Shown here in pieces: positions 51,294 through 60,654 of a stretch of DNA of 64,000 bases. A model generated the notes under the pieces. It saw only the letters and a program-made list of their open reading frames with translations, had not been told where the DNA came from and did no database searches. Source of the stretch: Rhodobacterales bacterium RIFCSPHIGHO2_02_FULL_62_130. Its GTDB lineage: Bacteria; Pseudomonadota; Alphaproteobacteria; Rhodobacterales; Rhodobacteraceae. Made by a program: the position numbers and the translations under genes. Location: the NCBI GenBank assembly GCA_001828855.1, contig MHZT01000006.1:186001-250000 (forward strand), given 5' to 3'. How positions within the stretch are numbered: the stretch's first letter is position 1; each line of letters begins with the position of its first letter.

Positions 51294-52091
51294 TTACTCA
51301 TCGGAATGCCCCGCCCGCAGCCCTTCGCGCACGCGGTGCGAAATTTCGATAAAAGCGGCGGAATCGCGGATATCCAGCGGGCGTTCCTTCGGCAAAGGGC
51401 TGTCGATCACATCAGTAATCCGGCCCGGACGGGGCGACATCACCACGATTTTCGTCGACAAATAAACCGCCTCGGGGATGGAATGTGTAACGAATCCAAT
51501 GGTTTTCCCCGTGCGCGCCCAAAGCTTCAGCACTTCTTCGTTCAGCCGGTCGCGCACAATCTCATCCAGCGCGCCAAAGGGTTCGTCCATCAGAAGAATA
51601 TCGGCATCAAAGGCCAGTGCGCGGGCAATGCTGGCGCGTTGCTGCATGCCCCCCGACAACTGCCAAGGGAATTTCTTGCCAAAGCCGGAAAGCTCTACCA
51701 GATCAAGCACTTGCGCGATCCGCTCCTCCTGCTCCGCCTTGGAAAACCCCATGATCTCCAACGGAAGCCGGATATTCCCCGCAATCGTCCTCCAAGGATA
51801 AAGCCCCGCCGCCTGAAACACATACCCATAGGCCCGCTTGCGTCGCGCCTCGTCCGGGGTCATGCCGTTGACGGTCAAAACCCCGCCTGTAGGATGCTCC
51901 AAGGCTGCAATCGCCCGCAGGAAAGTCGTTTTACCGCAACCACTTGGCCCGATAAAGCTGACAAAATCCCCCTTGTTGATCGTCAGGTTCACATCCTTCA
52001 GCGCATGCACCGGCCCGTCATTGGTCTGGAAAACCAGATTCAAATCGCGCGCGACAATCACCGGCTCGGCCATGCCTTGAGTATCCTTCAT
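51294..52091 (-). CDS. ABC transporter ATP-binding protein (SsuB/ThiY-like)
   Basis: A 265-residue ABC ATPase. Walker A is GPSGCGKTT (about residues 48-56), the signature LSGGMQQR and Walker B DILLMDEPFGALDE, the set typical of nitrate/sulfonate/pyrimidine-type importers. It powers the two permeases downstream. Two adjacent ATGs (52094 and 52091) overlap the hydA stop; the exact start is uncertain by one codon. Confidence 0.92.
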   Translation of the reverse strand: MKDTQGMAEPVIVARDLNLVFQTNDGPVHALKDVNLTINKGDFVSFIGPSGCGKTTFLRAIAALEHPTGGVLTVNGMTPDEARRKRAYGYVFQAAGLYPWRTIAGNIRLPLEIMGFSKAEQEERIAQVLDLVELSGFGKKFPWQLSGGMQQRASIARALAFDADILLMDEPFGALDEIVRDRLNEEVLKLWARTGKTIGFVTHSIPEAVYLSTKIVVMSPRPGRITDVIDSPLPKERPLDIRDSAAFIEISHRVREGLRAGHSDE

Positions 52092-53542
52092 CATACACCC
52101 GTCGCAGGCACGCCGGACCGCAGCACAGGACGCGGAGAGGTTACATCTTTCCAAGCACTTAGCGCACGGTTCACCGCAGGCCGCGCCTCACGCGCCACGA
52201 ATTTCCCGTGGCCTTCGCGAGTCTTGATCGCGCCATCCTCCACCGAAACCACGCCGCGCGACAGCGTGTAACGCGGCATGCCCTTCACCGTCTTACCCTC
52301 GAACACATTGTAATCAATCGATGATTGCTGGCTGCCTGCCGAAATCACCTTGGTTTTTTCAGGGTCCCAGACCACCAGATCGGCATCCGCCCCCACCAGA
52401 ACCGCGCCCTTTTGCGGGTAACAGTTCAGGATTTTCGCGATATTCGTGCTGGTCACGGCGACAAATTCATTCGGCGTTAACCGGCCGGTGTTAACACCAT
52501 AGGTCCAAAGCATCGGCATCCGGTCCTCCAGCCCCCCCGTTCCATTCGGGATTTTCGCAAAGTTGCCGACGCCAAAACGTTTCTGCTCGGTGGTAAAGGC
52601 GCAATGATCGGTCGCCACCACCGAAAGACTACCCGATTGCAGGCCCGCCCATAGGCTGTCCTGATGCGATTTGTTACGGAAGGGCGGCGACATCACCCGC
52701 CGCGCGGCATGGTCCCAATCGGGATGGAAATATTCGCTTTCGTCCAGCGTCAGGTGCTGGATCAAAGGCTCGCCCCAGACGCGCTTGCCCTGGTTGCGCG
52801 CGCGGCGGATCGCCTCGTGGCTGTCCTCGCAGCTTGTATGCACCACATACAGCGGCACGCCCGCCATGTCGGCGATCATGATGGCGCGGTTCGTGGCCTC
52901 ACCTTCCACCTGCGGCGGGCGGGAATAAGCGTGGGCCTCGGGGCCTGTATTGCCCTCGGCCAGCAGTTTCGCGGTCAGTTCAGCAACCACATCGCCATTC
53001 TCGGCATGAACCATTGCCAAACCGCCCAAGTCACCAACCCGTTTAAAAGATTGATACATTTCATCATCGTTGACCATCAACGCGCCCTTGTAGGCCATGA
53101 AATGCTTGAAGGATGTCATGCCGGCCTTGACCGAGGCTTCCATATCCTCCCACACCTTCTGCCCCCACCATGTGATCGCCATGTGGTAGGAATAGTCGCA
53201 ATTGGCGCGGGTGGATTTGTTGTGCCACATCTGGGCTGCATCCATCAGCCCCTGCCCCTGCCCCGGCAAAACGAAGTCGACAACCATCGTAGTGCCGCCC
53301 GCAAGCGCCGCCCGCGTTCCGGATTCAAAATCGTCCGCAGAATATGTCCCCATGAACGGCATTTCCAGATGCGTATGCGGATCAATCCCGCCGGGCATCA
53401 CATAGCAACCCGTGGCGTCCAGCTCGCGGTCCCCCGCAAGGCCATGCCCGATCTCGACAATCCTGCCCTGATCCACCAGCACATCCGCCTTATAGGTCAG
53501 ATCCGCCGTCACGATGGTGCCGTTCTTGATCACAGTGGTCAT
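52091..53542 (-). CDS. hydA: Dihydropyrimidinase (hydantoinase)
   Basis: A 483-residue amidohydrolase that opens 5,6-dihydrouracil and dihydrothymine to N-carbamoyl-beta-amino acids, the second step of reductive pyrimidine breakdown. Metal ligands are HTH in GGIDPHTHLEMPF (H56, H58) and the carboxylated lysine is expected in GMTSFKHFMAYKGALM (about K146). HAENGD and GEPLIQHLTLDE are further motifs. Length is normal for the family. It is upstream of and coupled to the ABC transporter genes. Confidence 0.95.
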   Translation of the reverse strand: MTTVIKNGTIVTADLTYKADVLVDQGRIVEIGHGLAGDRELDATGCYVMPGGIDPHTHLEMPFMGTYSADDFESGTRAALAGGTTMVVDFVLPGQGQGLMDAAQMWHNKSTRANCDYSYHMAITWWGQKVWEDMEASVKAGMTSFKHFMAYKGALMVNDDEMYQSFKRVGDLGGLAMVHAENGDVVAELTAKLLAEGNTGPEAHAYSRPPQVEGEATNRAIMIADMAGVPLYVVHTSCEDSHEAIRRARNQGKRVWGEPLIQHLTLDESEYFHPDWDHAARRVMSPPFRNKSHQDSLWAGLQSGSLSVVATDHCAFTTEQKRFGVGNFAKIPNGTGGLEDRMPMLWTYGVNTGRLTPNEFVAVTSTNIAKILNCYPQKGAVLVGADADLVVWDPEKTKVISAGSQQSSIDYNVFEGKTVKGMPRYTLSRGVVSVEDGAIKTREGHGKFVAREARPAVNRALSAWKDVTSPRPVLRSGVPATGV

Positions 53543-53559
53543 AGGCTAAGGCTCCCTGC

Positions 53560-53640
53560 TTTCATCTGTTCATAAATATCCCACGGGGGAGCCTGTGTTT
53601 TTGCAAAAAACACAGGCGCGGGGGTGTGAAACCCCCGCCG
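53560..53640 (-). repeat. Family A element between hydA and the ureidopropionase gene
   Basis: TTTCATCTGTTCATAAATAT then CCCACGGGGG, a GCCTGTGTTTTT-GCA-AAAAACACAGGC hairpin (53591-53617) and a GCGGGGG/CCCCCGC hairpin. The first hairpin sequence is almost identical to that after hutH at 24966. Confidence 0.8.
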
Positions 53641-53645
53641 CGCTG

Positions 53646-54896
53646 TCAGCCGGTAACGACCGCCGTCTCCAACACCGCATGAAACAACACATCCGTCCCC
53701 GCCGCTGCCCATTCGGGGCTGATTTCCTCTGCCTCGTTATGGCTTAGCCCCCCCACGCAAGGACACATCACCATCACCGTCGGCGCCACGCGGTTGATCC
53801 AGCAGGCGTCGTGGCCTGCGCCCGAGATGATGTCCATGTGGCTGTAGCCTAGCCGCTCGGCAGCCCCCCGCACGGTTTTCACCAAGGCGGGGTCGAAGGT
53901 GACGGGGTCGAAGTGGCCGACATCCTCGATGCCGATGCCAAGGCCAAGCTCGGCGGCGACAGCATGGGCGGCGCGGATGACTTCGGCTTTCATCGCGTCC
54001 AGCTTGGCCTGTTCGGGGCTGCGGATATCGACGGTGAAGATCACCTTGCCGGGGATCACATTGCGCGAGTTGGGGAAAACCTTGACCTGCCCCACCGCCC
54101 CCACCGCGCCGGGTTGGTGGCTCATGGCGATCTGATGCACACGTTCGGTGATACGCGCCATGCCTAGGCCGGCGTTCACCCGCATGTTCATCGGCGTGCT
54201 GCCGGTATGCGCGTCCTTGCCGGTCAGGGTGATTTCAAGCCACCACAGCCCCTGCCCGTGGGTGACAACGCCGATATCCTTGCCCTCGGCCTCAAGAATC
54301 GGGCCTTGTTCGATGTGCAACTCGAACATCGCATGCATCTTGCGCGCGCCCACGACCTCATCCCCGACCCAGCCGATGCGGGCCAGTTCCTCGCCGAACT
54401 GCTTGCCGTCCAGATCGCGGCGGGCGTAGGCGTAGTCTTGAGTATGGATGCCCGCAAAGACGCCCGAGGCCAGCATGGCGGGGGCAAAGCGTGCGCCTTC
54501 CTCATTGGTCCAGTTGGTCAGCACGATCGGGTGGCGGGTCTTGATGTCCAGATCGTTCAGGCGGCGGATCACCTCCAGCCCACCCAAGACCCCCAGCACC
54601 CCGTCATAGCGCCCGCCGGTGGGCTGGGTGTCAAGGTGACTGCCCATGTAGACGGGCAAGGCTTCGGGGTCAGTGCCCGCGCGGGTGGCGAACATGTTGC
54701 CCATGGTATCGACGCCCATCGTGCAACCGGCGGCCTTGCACCAATTGGCAAAAAGGCGGCGGCCTTCGGCATCGGCATCGGTCAGGGTCTGGCGGTTGTT
54801 GCCCCCCGCGATGCCCGGACCGATCTGGGCCATCGCTTGCAGGCTGTCCCAAAGACGTGCGGAATTGATGCGGAGGTTTTCCCCGTGGGCGGCCAT
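53646..54896 (-). CDS. Zn-dependent amidase, beta-ureidopropionase-type (M20 family)
   Basis: A 416-residue M20/M28-fold hydrolase of the N-carbamoyl-amino-acid hydrolase/allantoate amidohydrolase family. Metal-binding motifs are GSHLDTQPTGGRYDG and NEEGARFAP, with later ligands in ELHIEQGPILE and a terminal GAGHDACWI. With dihydropyrimidinase next to it, N-carbamoyl-beta-alanine is the likely substrate (third step of the path, giving beta-alanine, CO2 and ammonia). The start at 54896 follows AGGGAGAAGACG. The gene begins beside the divergent RutR-like gene. Confidence 0.88.
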   Translation of the reverse strand: MAAHGENLRINSARLWDSLQAMAQIGPGIAGGNNRQTLTDADAEGRRLFANWCKAAGCTMGVDTMGNMFATRAGTDPEALPVYMGSHLDTQPTGGRYDGVLGVLGGLEVIRRLNDLDIKTRHPIVLTNWTNEEGARFAPAMLASGVFAGIHTQDYAYARRDLDGKQFGEELARIGWVGDEVVGARKMHAMFELHIEQGPILEAEGKDIGVVTHGQGLWWLEITLTGKDAHTGSTPMNMRVNAGLGMARITERVHQIAMSHQPGAVGAVGQVKVFPNSRNVIPGKVIFTVDIRSPEQAKLDAMKAEVIRAAHAVAAELGLGIGIEDVGHFDPVTFDPALVKTVRGAAERLGYSHMDIISGAGHDACWINRVAPTVMVMCPCVGGLSHNEAEEISPEWAAAGTDVLFHAVLETAVVTG

Positions 54897-54954
54897 CGTC
54901 TTCTCCCTGTTGTCGCGGTCTGGAGTCTTGATGCCCCTTGCGACGAATCTTTTT

Positions 54955-54970
54955 CTGACCGTATGGTCAG
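54955..54970. promoter_or_regulatory. Candidate RutR operator 1
   Basis: CTGACC-GTAT-GGTCAG is a perfect palindrome. Its TGACC-N4-GGTCA architecture is that of the E. coli RutR site TTGACCAnnTGGTCAA. It sits between divergent genes for a RutR-like regulator and a pyrimidine-catabolic enzyme. Confidence 0.7.
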
Positions 54971-54989
54971 GTTCAAGCGCACCATAACC

Positions 54990-55003
54990 TGACCAAGCGG
55001 TCA
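54990..55003. promoter_or_regulatory. Candidate RutR operator 2
   Basis: TGACC-AAGC-GGTCA has the same half-sites and spacing as operator 1, with centres 34 bp apart. It lies 17 bp before the ATG of the RutR-like gene, where binding would block its own expression. Confidence 0.7.
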
Positions 55004-55019
55004 ACAAGAATTTGCAGCC

Positions 55020-55652
55020 ATGACCCAGACCGCCCGCCCTTTGCGCCGCAATGAAATCCGCCAGCAGAATGAAACGCTCATTCTTCAGGCGGCGGAAAAA
55101 GTATTCGCGGAAGCAGGCTTTGGCGGGGCGACGATGCAGTTGATCGCGGATGTGGCGGGGCTGCCCAAGGCGAACCTGCATTATTACTTTGCCACGAAAG
55201 AGGATCTCTACCGCCGCGTTGTGCAGAATATCTTCGAGATCTGGCTGCATGCGGCGGACAGCATGGATCAGGCGGCGGGTCCAGTCGAAGGGATCGGGGC
55301 CTATATCGAGGCCAAGATGGAAATCTCGCGCAGGCATCCGGATGGGTCAAAGGTATGGGCTTCCGAGGTGATGCACGGCGCGCCAGTGATACAGGATTAT
55401 CTGGAAACCACCCTGCGCGAATGGACCACGGGGCGCGCAGGCCTGATCCAACGCTGGATCGACGAGGGCAAGATGGCCGCCGTGAACCCCGAGCATCTGC
55501 TTTATATGCTGTGGGCCACCACCCAGCATTACGCCGACTTCGGCCACCAGATCGAGACGCTGAACGGCGGCGCACCGTTGACGGATCAGCAATGGCGCGC
55601 GGCCAAGGACAGTGTGAAGTCGATGATCCTACGCGGGATCGGCGCAGTTTAA
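55020..55652 (+). CDS. TetR family regulator, RutR-like (paralogue 1)
   Basis: A 210-residue TetR-type protein. The N-terminal helix-turn-helix (FGGATMQLIADVAGLPKANL) is followed by a RutR-type C-terminal domain with HYYFATKEDLYRRVV, ATTQHYADFGHQIE and EVMHGAPVIQDYL. RutR of E. coli senses uracil and thymine and controls pyrimidine degradation. It is divergent from the ureidopropionase gene over two palindromes with RutR-type half-sites, so it is the likely regulator of the operon. Confidence 0.88.
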   Translation: MTQTARPLRRNEIRQQNETLILQAAEKVFAEAGFGGATMQLIADVAGLPKANLHYYFATKEDLYRRVVQNIFEIWLHAADSMDQAAGPVEGIGAYIEAKMEISRRHPDGSKVWASEVMHGAPVIQDYLETTLREWTTGRAGLIQRWIDEGKMAAVNPEHLLYMLWATTQHYADFGHQIETLNGGAPLTDQQWRAAKDSVKSMILRGIGAV

Positions 55653-55671
55653 GGCGGTGGAGGGGAGGAGA

Positions 55672-55728
55672 GTCGGGGTGAACCCCGACCTACGCCAAGG
55701 CAGCACGTAGGTCGGGGTTTACCCCGAC
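55672..55728. repeat. Family C palindromic repeat, inverted pair
   Basis: GTCGGGGTGAACCCCGAC at 55672-55689 is followed by CTAC; its inverted partner GTAGGTCGGGGTTTACCCC begins at 55707. The pair forms a 57-bp near-perfect stem that could also terminate the TetR transcript. A single copy occurs at 61995-62016. Confidence 0.8.
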
Positions 55729-55750
55729 TCCGGTATCGCCAGTTGCCATC

Positions 55751-55788
55751 GCGGCCTCCGGCGGGGATATTTATACGAAGAGGATCGG
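55751..55788 (-). repeat. Family A intergenic element, leftward copy
   Basis: GCGGCCTCCGGCGGGGATAT then TTATACGAAGAGGATCGG, the reverse orientation of the core. It ends about 10 bp before the UPF0303 start at 55798 and could affect its translation initiation; AGGATCGGGGGAA within it may also serve as ribosome-binding site. Confidence 0.7.
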
Positions 55789-55797
55789 GGGAACGGG

Positions 55798-56253
55798 ATG
55801 GACATCGAGACATTGGAACTTGAGGCGGCGGAGTTGGTGTTTGACCGCTTTGACGCGGTGACCGCCTGGCATTTGGGCAATGTGCTGTTCGAGGCCGCCT
55901 TGGCCGCAGCTATGCCGGTTGTGATCAACATTCGCACGGCGGATCGGACGCTGTTTCATGCCGCTCTGCCCGGATCGGCCGCGCTGAACGATCTTTGGGC
56001 GCGGCGCAAAAGCAATGCCGCGCTGTTGTTTCAGGCGGCCTCCTTGCTGATCGGTAGCCGGAACCGCGACAAGGGCGAGACATTGGCCAGACACGGGTTG
56101 GATACGGCGGATTATGCCGATGCAGGCGGGGCCGTGCCGATCATGGTGCGCGGGGTTGGCATGGTGGCTGTGGCCACGGTATCGGGGTTGCCGCAGGTCG
56201 AGGATCACAAGCTGGTGGTGCGGGGGATCAGGGCGGTGCTGGCGGCGGCTTGA
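55798..56253 (+). CDS. UPF0303 / heme-degrading-domain (GlcG/HbpS fold) protein
   Basis: A 151-residue protein of the UPF0303 family (YBR137W-like), which belongs to the GlcG/HbpS fold group. Visible are PVVINIRTADRTLFHAALPG, LWARRKSNAALLFQAASLL and GGAVPIMVRGVGMVAVATVS, all typical. No catalytic function is established for the family with certainty. It lies downstream of the RutR-like gene and a repeat, on the same strand. Confidence 0.8.
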   Translation: MDIETLELEAAELVFDRFDAVTAWHLGNVLFEAALAAAMPVVINIRTADRTLFHAALPGSAALNDLWARRKSNAALLFQAASLLIGSRNRDKGETLARHGLDTADYADAGGAVPIMVRGVGMVAVATVSGLPQVEDHKLVVRGIRAVLAAA

Positions 56254-56259
56254 GAGCGG

Positions 56260-56544
56260 CTATTTCAACTCGATCTCGACAAAGCTCATCGGCGTGTCCG
56301 CGCCGTTGATGACGTTGTGTTCAACCCCGAGAGAACGCCGGTAGGCGCTGCCCGCTGGCACCAGCACGTCGCGGGTGCTGCCGTCGGGGTCTTGCAACTG
56401 CATATGGCAATCGGTGATTGCGGTGATCACGTAATCCATCCCGTGCCGGTGCCAGCCGGTTTCGGCCCCCGGCACAAAATCGAACCTTTGCACCCGCACA
56501 CGTTCATCATCGACAAGCAGGGTGGCGGTGCAGGTGGGGCGCAT
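56260..56544 (-). CDS. Cupin-domain protein
   Basis: A 94-residue single cupin. GWHRHGMDYVITA carries the two histidines of cupin motif 1, and VLVPAGSAYRRSLGVEHNVIN matches motif 2 with its histidine. It probably binds a metal in a small beta barrel; relatives occur in many sugar or acid metabolism settings. The start at 56544 has AGGAG upstream. Convergent with UPF0303, with a 6-bp gap. Confidence 0.82.
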   Translation of the reverse strand: MRPTCTATLLVDDERVRVQRFDFVPGAETGWHRHGMDYVITAITDCHMQLQDPDGSTRDVLVPAGSAYRRSLGVEHNVINGADTPMSFVEIELK

Positions 56545-56677
56545 GGGGAACTCCTGTGAAAACGGGATCACCCTAAGCCTTGGGGCGTCCCGGTCAAGCC
56601 CGCGCATTTCGGTTTGCATCCTGCCTGTTCTTGCGCCACCCTAGAGCTATGATCCCGCAAAACATGGGCTATTCCCG

Positions 56678-57292
56678 ATGACCAAGCCCCGCACCCGTAT
56701 TCAGCAGCGCAACTCCACCGCGATCCTTGAGGCCGCGCTTGAGGTGTTTTCGCAGCACGGGTTTCGCGGGGCGACGCTGGACCAGATCGCCGAGGGGGCG
56801 GGGCTGTCAAAGCCAAATCTGCTGTATTATTTCCCCTCGAAAGAGGCGGTCCATACCGCGCTGCTCAGCAAGTTGCTGGATACATGGCTGGACCCGCTGC
56901 GCGCAATGAACCCTGAGGGTGACCCGCTGACCGAGATCATGGGCTATGTCCGGCGCAAGCTGGAACTATCGCGCGATTTTCCGCGCGAAAGCCGGCTTTT
57001 TGCCAATGAAATCCTGCAAGGCGCGCCACGGATGCGCGACGCCATCGCGGGCGATCTGAAAACGCTGGTTGACGAAAAGGCCGTGGTCTTGCTGCGCTGG
57101 ATGGACGAGGGCCGCATTGCCCGTTTGCATCCGGTGCATCTGATCTTTTCGATCTGGGCGCTGACGCAGCATTATGCCGATTTCGATGTGCAGGTGCGCG
57201 CCGTTCTGGGAGAGGGGCATGATCCCTTTGCCGAGGCGCAGGATTTTTTGCAGACCCTGTTCACACGGCTTTTGCGTGCCGAACCGGTCTGA
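56678..57292 (+). CDS. TetR family regulator, RutR-like (paralogue 2)
   Basis: A 204-residue TetR-type protein with closer resemblance to E. coli RutR than paralogue 1: FRGATLDQIAEGAGLSKPNL, LLYYFPSKEAVH, FANEILQGAPRMRDAI, LKTLVDEKAVVLLRWMDEG and IWALTQHYADFDVQV. It is in the pyrimidine region but not adjacent to an enzyme gene; kup follows 69 bp downstream. It may act on the pyrimidine genes, on preT-preA, or in response to another ligand. Confidence 0.88.
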   Translation: MTKPRTRIQQRNSTAILEAALEVFSQHGFRGATLDQIAEGAGLSKPNLLYYFPSKEAVHTALLSKLLDTWLDPLRAMNPEGDPLTEIMGYVRRKLELSRDFPRESRLFANEILQGAPRMRDAIAGDLKTLVDEKAVVLLRWMDEGRIARLHPVHLIFSIWALTQHYADFDVQVRAVLGEGHDPFAEAQDFLQTLFTRLLRAEPV

Positions 57293-57361
57293 ACGGGCAG
57301 GCTTGCCGCAAGCGCAGCATGGGCCTATAACTCTGCCTCTGACTGGCAAGCGTTTGAGAGC

Positions 57362-59278
57362 ATGACCCAAACAAGTGAACAGCCCGGCGAGACGCCAAAC
57401 GGCGCCCCCCCGGCAAGTGCCAACCCACCGAAAAACATAGCAAAACTGATCCTTGGATCGATCGGTGTTGTCTATGGAGACATCGGCACCAGCCCGCTTT
57501 ATGCGCTGAGGGAATCGCTGCATGCCGCAAGTCGGGACGGTCTGACGCCGGATGACGTCTACGGGGTGATCTCGCTGCTGATATGGACACTGATCATCAT
57601 CGTGACGATCAAATATGTCCTGCTGATCATGCGCGCGGACAACAGGGGCGAAGGTGGCACGCTGTCACTGGTGGCACTGATCCAGCAGGCGTTGAACAAG
57701 CGGCCAGCCTGGCTGTTGGGGATTGGCGTTATCGGCATTTCGCTGTTCTTCGGCGATGCGATCATCACACCCGCGATGTCGGTGCTGTCGGCGGTTGAAG
57801 GCCTGTCTCTGGTTGCGCCCAGCTTTGCGCCCTTTGTGGTGCCGGTGACACTGGCGATCATCGTCGGGCTGTTCCTGATGCAGAACCGCGGCACCGAGAC
57901 CGTTTCGACATTTTTTGGACCGATCATGGTGGTCTGGTTCGTTGCGATGGCGGCCATGGGGCTTTGGCATATCAGCGATGACCTTTCTGTGCTGACCGCG
58001 CTCAATCCGGTCCATGCGCTGTACTTCCTTTGGACCAACGGGTTTGCCTCGTTCATCGTGCTTGGCTCGGTGTTTCTGGCTGTGACGGGGGGCGAGGCGC
58101 TTTATGCCGACATGGGCCATTTTGGCCGCAAGCCGATCCGCATGGCCTGGGCGATGCTGGTATTTCCGGCTCTGACCCTTTCCTATCTGGGTCAGGGGGC
58201 GCTGGTGTTGTCGCATCCCGACACCTCGCACAATCCGTTCTTCCTGATGGCGCCGGGTTGGGCGCTGTTTCCGCTGGTGCTGCTGGCCACGGCCGCCACC
58301 GTGATCGCGTCTCAGGCGGTGATCTCGGGTGCATTTTCCATGATGCATCAGGCGGTGCAGATGGGCTTGCTGCCGCGGCTTGAAATCCGCCACACCTCGG
58401 AAACCCAACACGGCCAGATCTATCTGCCCAAGGTCAACATGATCCTTGCTGTCGGTGTTCTGATCCTTGTTATGGCCTTTGGATCATCCTCCAACCTTGC
58501 CAGCGCCTATGGCATCGCGGTGACGGGCGATATGGTGATCACCTCGGTGCTGGCCTTTGTGCTGTTCTACCGGGCGTGGAAATGGCCGCTCTGGGTGGCC
58601 GTGGTGGTGATCGCGCCGATCCTGACCATCGAGATTTTCTTCCTTGCCGCCAACGGACTGAAGGTAATCGACGGCGGCTATGTCCCGATCCTGATGGCCG
58701 CCACCATGTCGATGCTGATCTGGACATGGGTGCGCGGCACCAAACATGTGCAGCAAAAGGCGCATGAAACAGCGGTGTCGCTGACCAACCTGATCAAGAT
58801 GCTGGGAAAATCGCATCCGACCATGGTTCCCGGGACGGCGGTTTTCCTGACGTCCGACCCCGACACAGCCCCCTCGGCGCTGATGCATAACCTGAAGCAC
58901 AACCATGTGCTGCATCAACAGAATTTCATCGTCACAGTCGGCGTGGCCCCTACGCCCAATGTTCAGGACGCCGATCGTCTGGTGATGGAGCGGCTTTCGG
59001 ACAACTTCGTGCGGATGCGGCTGCTTTTTGGCTATATGGAGACGCCGAACGTTCCCCGCGCGCTGATTCAGGCGCGTAAGAAGGGCGAGAAGTTCGACAT
59101 CATGACGACCTCGTTCTTCCTGAATCGCCGCACCTTCCGGTCTTCGCGCAACGCGGGCCTGCCGCTGTGGCAAGAGCGGGTCTTTCTGTCACTGACAAAA
59201 TCGGCGTCGGATGCGACCAACTTTTACTGCCTGCCCTCGAACCGCGTGGTCGAGATGGGGCAGCAACTGGCGATCTAA
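57362..59278 (+). CDS. kup: Potassium uptake protein Kup
   Basis: A 638-residue inner-membrane K+ transporter of the KUP/HAK family. The signature [15 protein letters not shown] is at about residues 39-53, followed by about 12 hydrophobic segments up to residue 460 and a C-terminal cytosolic domain (470-638). Length is normal. Its stop overlaps the convergent LLM gene's stop by 4 bp. Nothing links it functionally to the pyrimidine genes around it. Confidence 0.95.
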   Translation: MTQTSEQPGETPNGAPPASANPPKNIAKLILGSIGVVYGDIGTSPLYALRESLHAASRDGLTPDDVYGVISLLIWTLIIIVTIKYVLLIMRADNRGEGGTLSLVALIQQALNKRPAWLLGIGVIGISLFFGDAIITPAMSVLSAVEGLSLVAPSFAPFVVPVTLAIIVGLFLMQNRGTETVSTFFGPIMVVWFVAMAAMGLWHISDDLSVLTALNPVHALYFLWTNGFASFIVLGSVFLAVTGGEALYADMGHFGRKPIRMAWAMLVFPALTLSYLGQGALVLSHPDTSHNPFFLMAPGWALFPLVLLATAATVIASQAVISGAFSMMHQAVQMGLLPRLEIRHTSETQHGQIYLPKVNMILAVGVLILVMAFGSSSNLASAYGIAVTGDMVITSVLAFVLFYRAWKWPLWVAVVVIAPILTIEIFFLAANGLKVIDGGYVPILMAATMSMLIWTWVRGTKHVQQKAHETAVSLTNLIKMLGKSHPTMVPGTAVFLTSDPDTAPSALMHNLKHNHVLHQQNFIVTVGVAPTPNVQDADRLVMERLSDNFVRMRLLFGYMETPNVPRALIQARKKGEKFDIMTTSFFLNRRTFRSSRNAGLPLWQERVFLSLTKSASDATNFYCLPSNRVVEMGQQLAI

Positions 59279-60255
59279 AGGGCTGCCATCGCCTCGGCTG
59301 CGATCTGGAAAGAGCGCAGCCGTGCAGCGTGGTCGTGGATCATGCCGGTCAGCATGATCTCGTCGGGTTGATAGCGGGCAATCAGGGCGGCAAGTTGGGC
59401 TTTGACGGATTCGGGCGACCCCACGGCAGCGCAGGACAGCGCGTGGTCGACCTCCGCTCGCATCCGCGCGGGGATTTCCGACAAATCATGCAGTGGCGCG
59501 GGCAGTTTTCCCGGAGCGCCGCTGCGAAGGCGCGCAAAAGCAAGGATCTGGGACGAGCGCAGATAGTCGGCTTCGGCATCGGTCTGCGCCGCACAGACGC
59601 CTACCGCCAGCATGAAATAGGGCTGTGACAGCCACTCGGAAGGCCGGAAAGTGGCGCGGTAGGTCTCTATCGCCTCCTCCAGCATAGCGGGTGCAAAATG
59701 GCTGGCGAAAGCATAAGGCAGGCCCAGATAGGCCGCCAGCTGCGCGCCATAAAGGCTTGATCCCAGAAGCCAGACCGGAACCTTGGTCCCCTCGCCCGGC
59801 ACGGCGCGCACGGCGGCATCGGGCCGAGGCGCGCCCAGATAGGTGATCAACTCTACCACATCCTGAGGGAACTGGTCAGACTGCGTCATATTCCGGCGCA
59901 GAGCGCGGGCGGTCGCCATGTCGGTTCCGGGCGCGCGCCCCAACCCAAGATCGATCCGGTCCGGGTAAAGCGTGGCCAAGGTGCCGAACTGCTCGGCAAT
60001 GACCAAAGGCGCGTGATTGGGCAGCATGATCCCGCCCGACCCCACCCGAATGGTTTTGGTACCGCCCGCAACATGGCCGATCACCACGGCTGTGGCCGCC
60101 GAAGCAATCCCCGGCATGCCGTGATGCTCGGCCAGCCAAAAGCGGTGATAGCCCCAGCTTTCGGCATGGCGGGCAAGGTCCAGCGTATTGGCAAGCGCCT
60201 GTGCAGCGGTTTGGCCTTCGGGGACGGGCGACAGATCAAGCAGGGAATATTTCAT
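59275..60255 (-). CDS. LLM-class flavin-dependent oxidoreductase
   Basis: A 326-residue luciferase-like monooxygenase-fold protein. The N-terminal [40 protein letters not shown] and [20 protein letters not shown] are typical of the FMN/F420-type LLM group, and [11 protein letters not shown] follows. It is not RutA-like in context. A likely FMN-dependent monooxygenase or reductase of unknown substrate. Confidence 0.88.
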   Translation of the reverse strand: MKYSLLDLSPVPEGQTAAQALANTLDLARHAESWGYHRFWLAEHHGMPGIASAATAVVIGHVAGGTKTIRVGSGGIMLPNHAPLVIAEQFGTLATLYPDRIDLGLGRAPGTDMATARALRRNMTQSDQFPQDVVELITYLGAPRPDAAVRAVPGEGTKVPVWLLGSSLYGAQLAAYLGLPYAFASHFAPAMLEEAIETYRATFRPSEWLSQPYFMLAVGVCAAQTDAEADYLRSSQILAFARLRSGAPGKLPAPLHDLSEIPARMRAEVDHALSCAAVGSPESVKAQLAALIARYQPDEIMLTGMIHDHAARLRSFQIAAEAMAAL

Positions 60256-60337
60256 AGGCCCTATCTAAGCCCCCGTAGCGCGGGTTCAAAGGGTTTACCA
60301 AAACTTAACCAGTCTCTGGAAAGCTGGCTTGATGCAG

Positions 60338-60562
60338 ATGTTCCGCCCTCCGGTCCCGCATCCGTCATGGTGCAACGCAATCTTCACCGCCAAAGCGGTG
60401 GTGAAAGGCGGCGTGATCCGCCGCGCCGTGCGCGATGTGGAACGCGAAATCGGCCGCGATGCCTTTATCCGCGAGGTCGCACGGCGCGGATATCACCTGA
60501 TCGAAGTGGGCGGACAATTCGTGGTCATCTGCAACGAAGGCCGCATGACTGTGATTTGCTGA
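60338..60562 (+). CDS. Small conserved-looking protein
   Basis: A 74-residue basic protein with a helical centre (AKAVVKGGVIRRAVRDVERE) and a C-terminal beta-like stretch ending VCNEGRMTVIC-type residues (VVICNEGRMTVIC). It shows no membrane segment. An ATG two codons upstream (60332) is also possible. I believe similar small proteins occur in Rhodobacterales but I cannot name a function. Confidence 0.6.
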   Translation: MFRPPVPHPSWCNAIFTAKAVVKGGVIRRAVRDVEREIGRDAFIREVARRGYHLIEVGGQFVVICNEGRMTVIC

Positions 60563-60574
60563 AACTGCGGGCAG

Positions 60575-60634
60575 AAAAATTTTCATCCGAAAATTTTTTT
60601 CGGGGGACGAAGATTTTTCTAACGAAAAATCTTC
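60575..60634. terminator. Two tandem A/T-rich hairpins
   Basis: AAAAATTTTC-ATCC-GAAAATTTTT (60575-60598) and GAAGATTTTTC-TAAC-GAAAAATCTTC (60609-60634) are perfect stems. They lie between the convergent small protein gene and preA and can stop transcription from the left. Confidence 0.75.
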
Positions 60635-60654
60635 TTGGCGGGCGTTGGGAAAAA

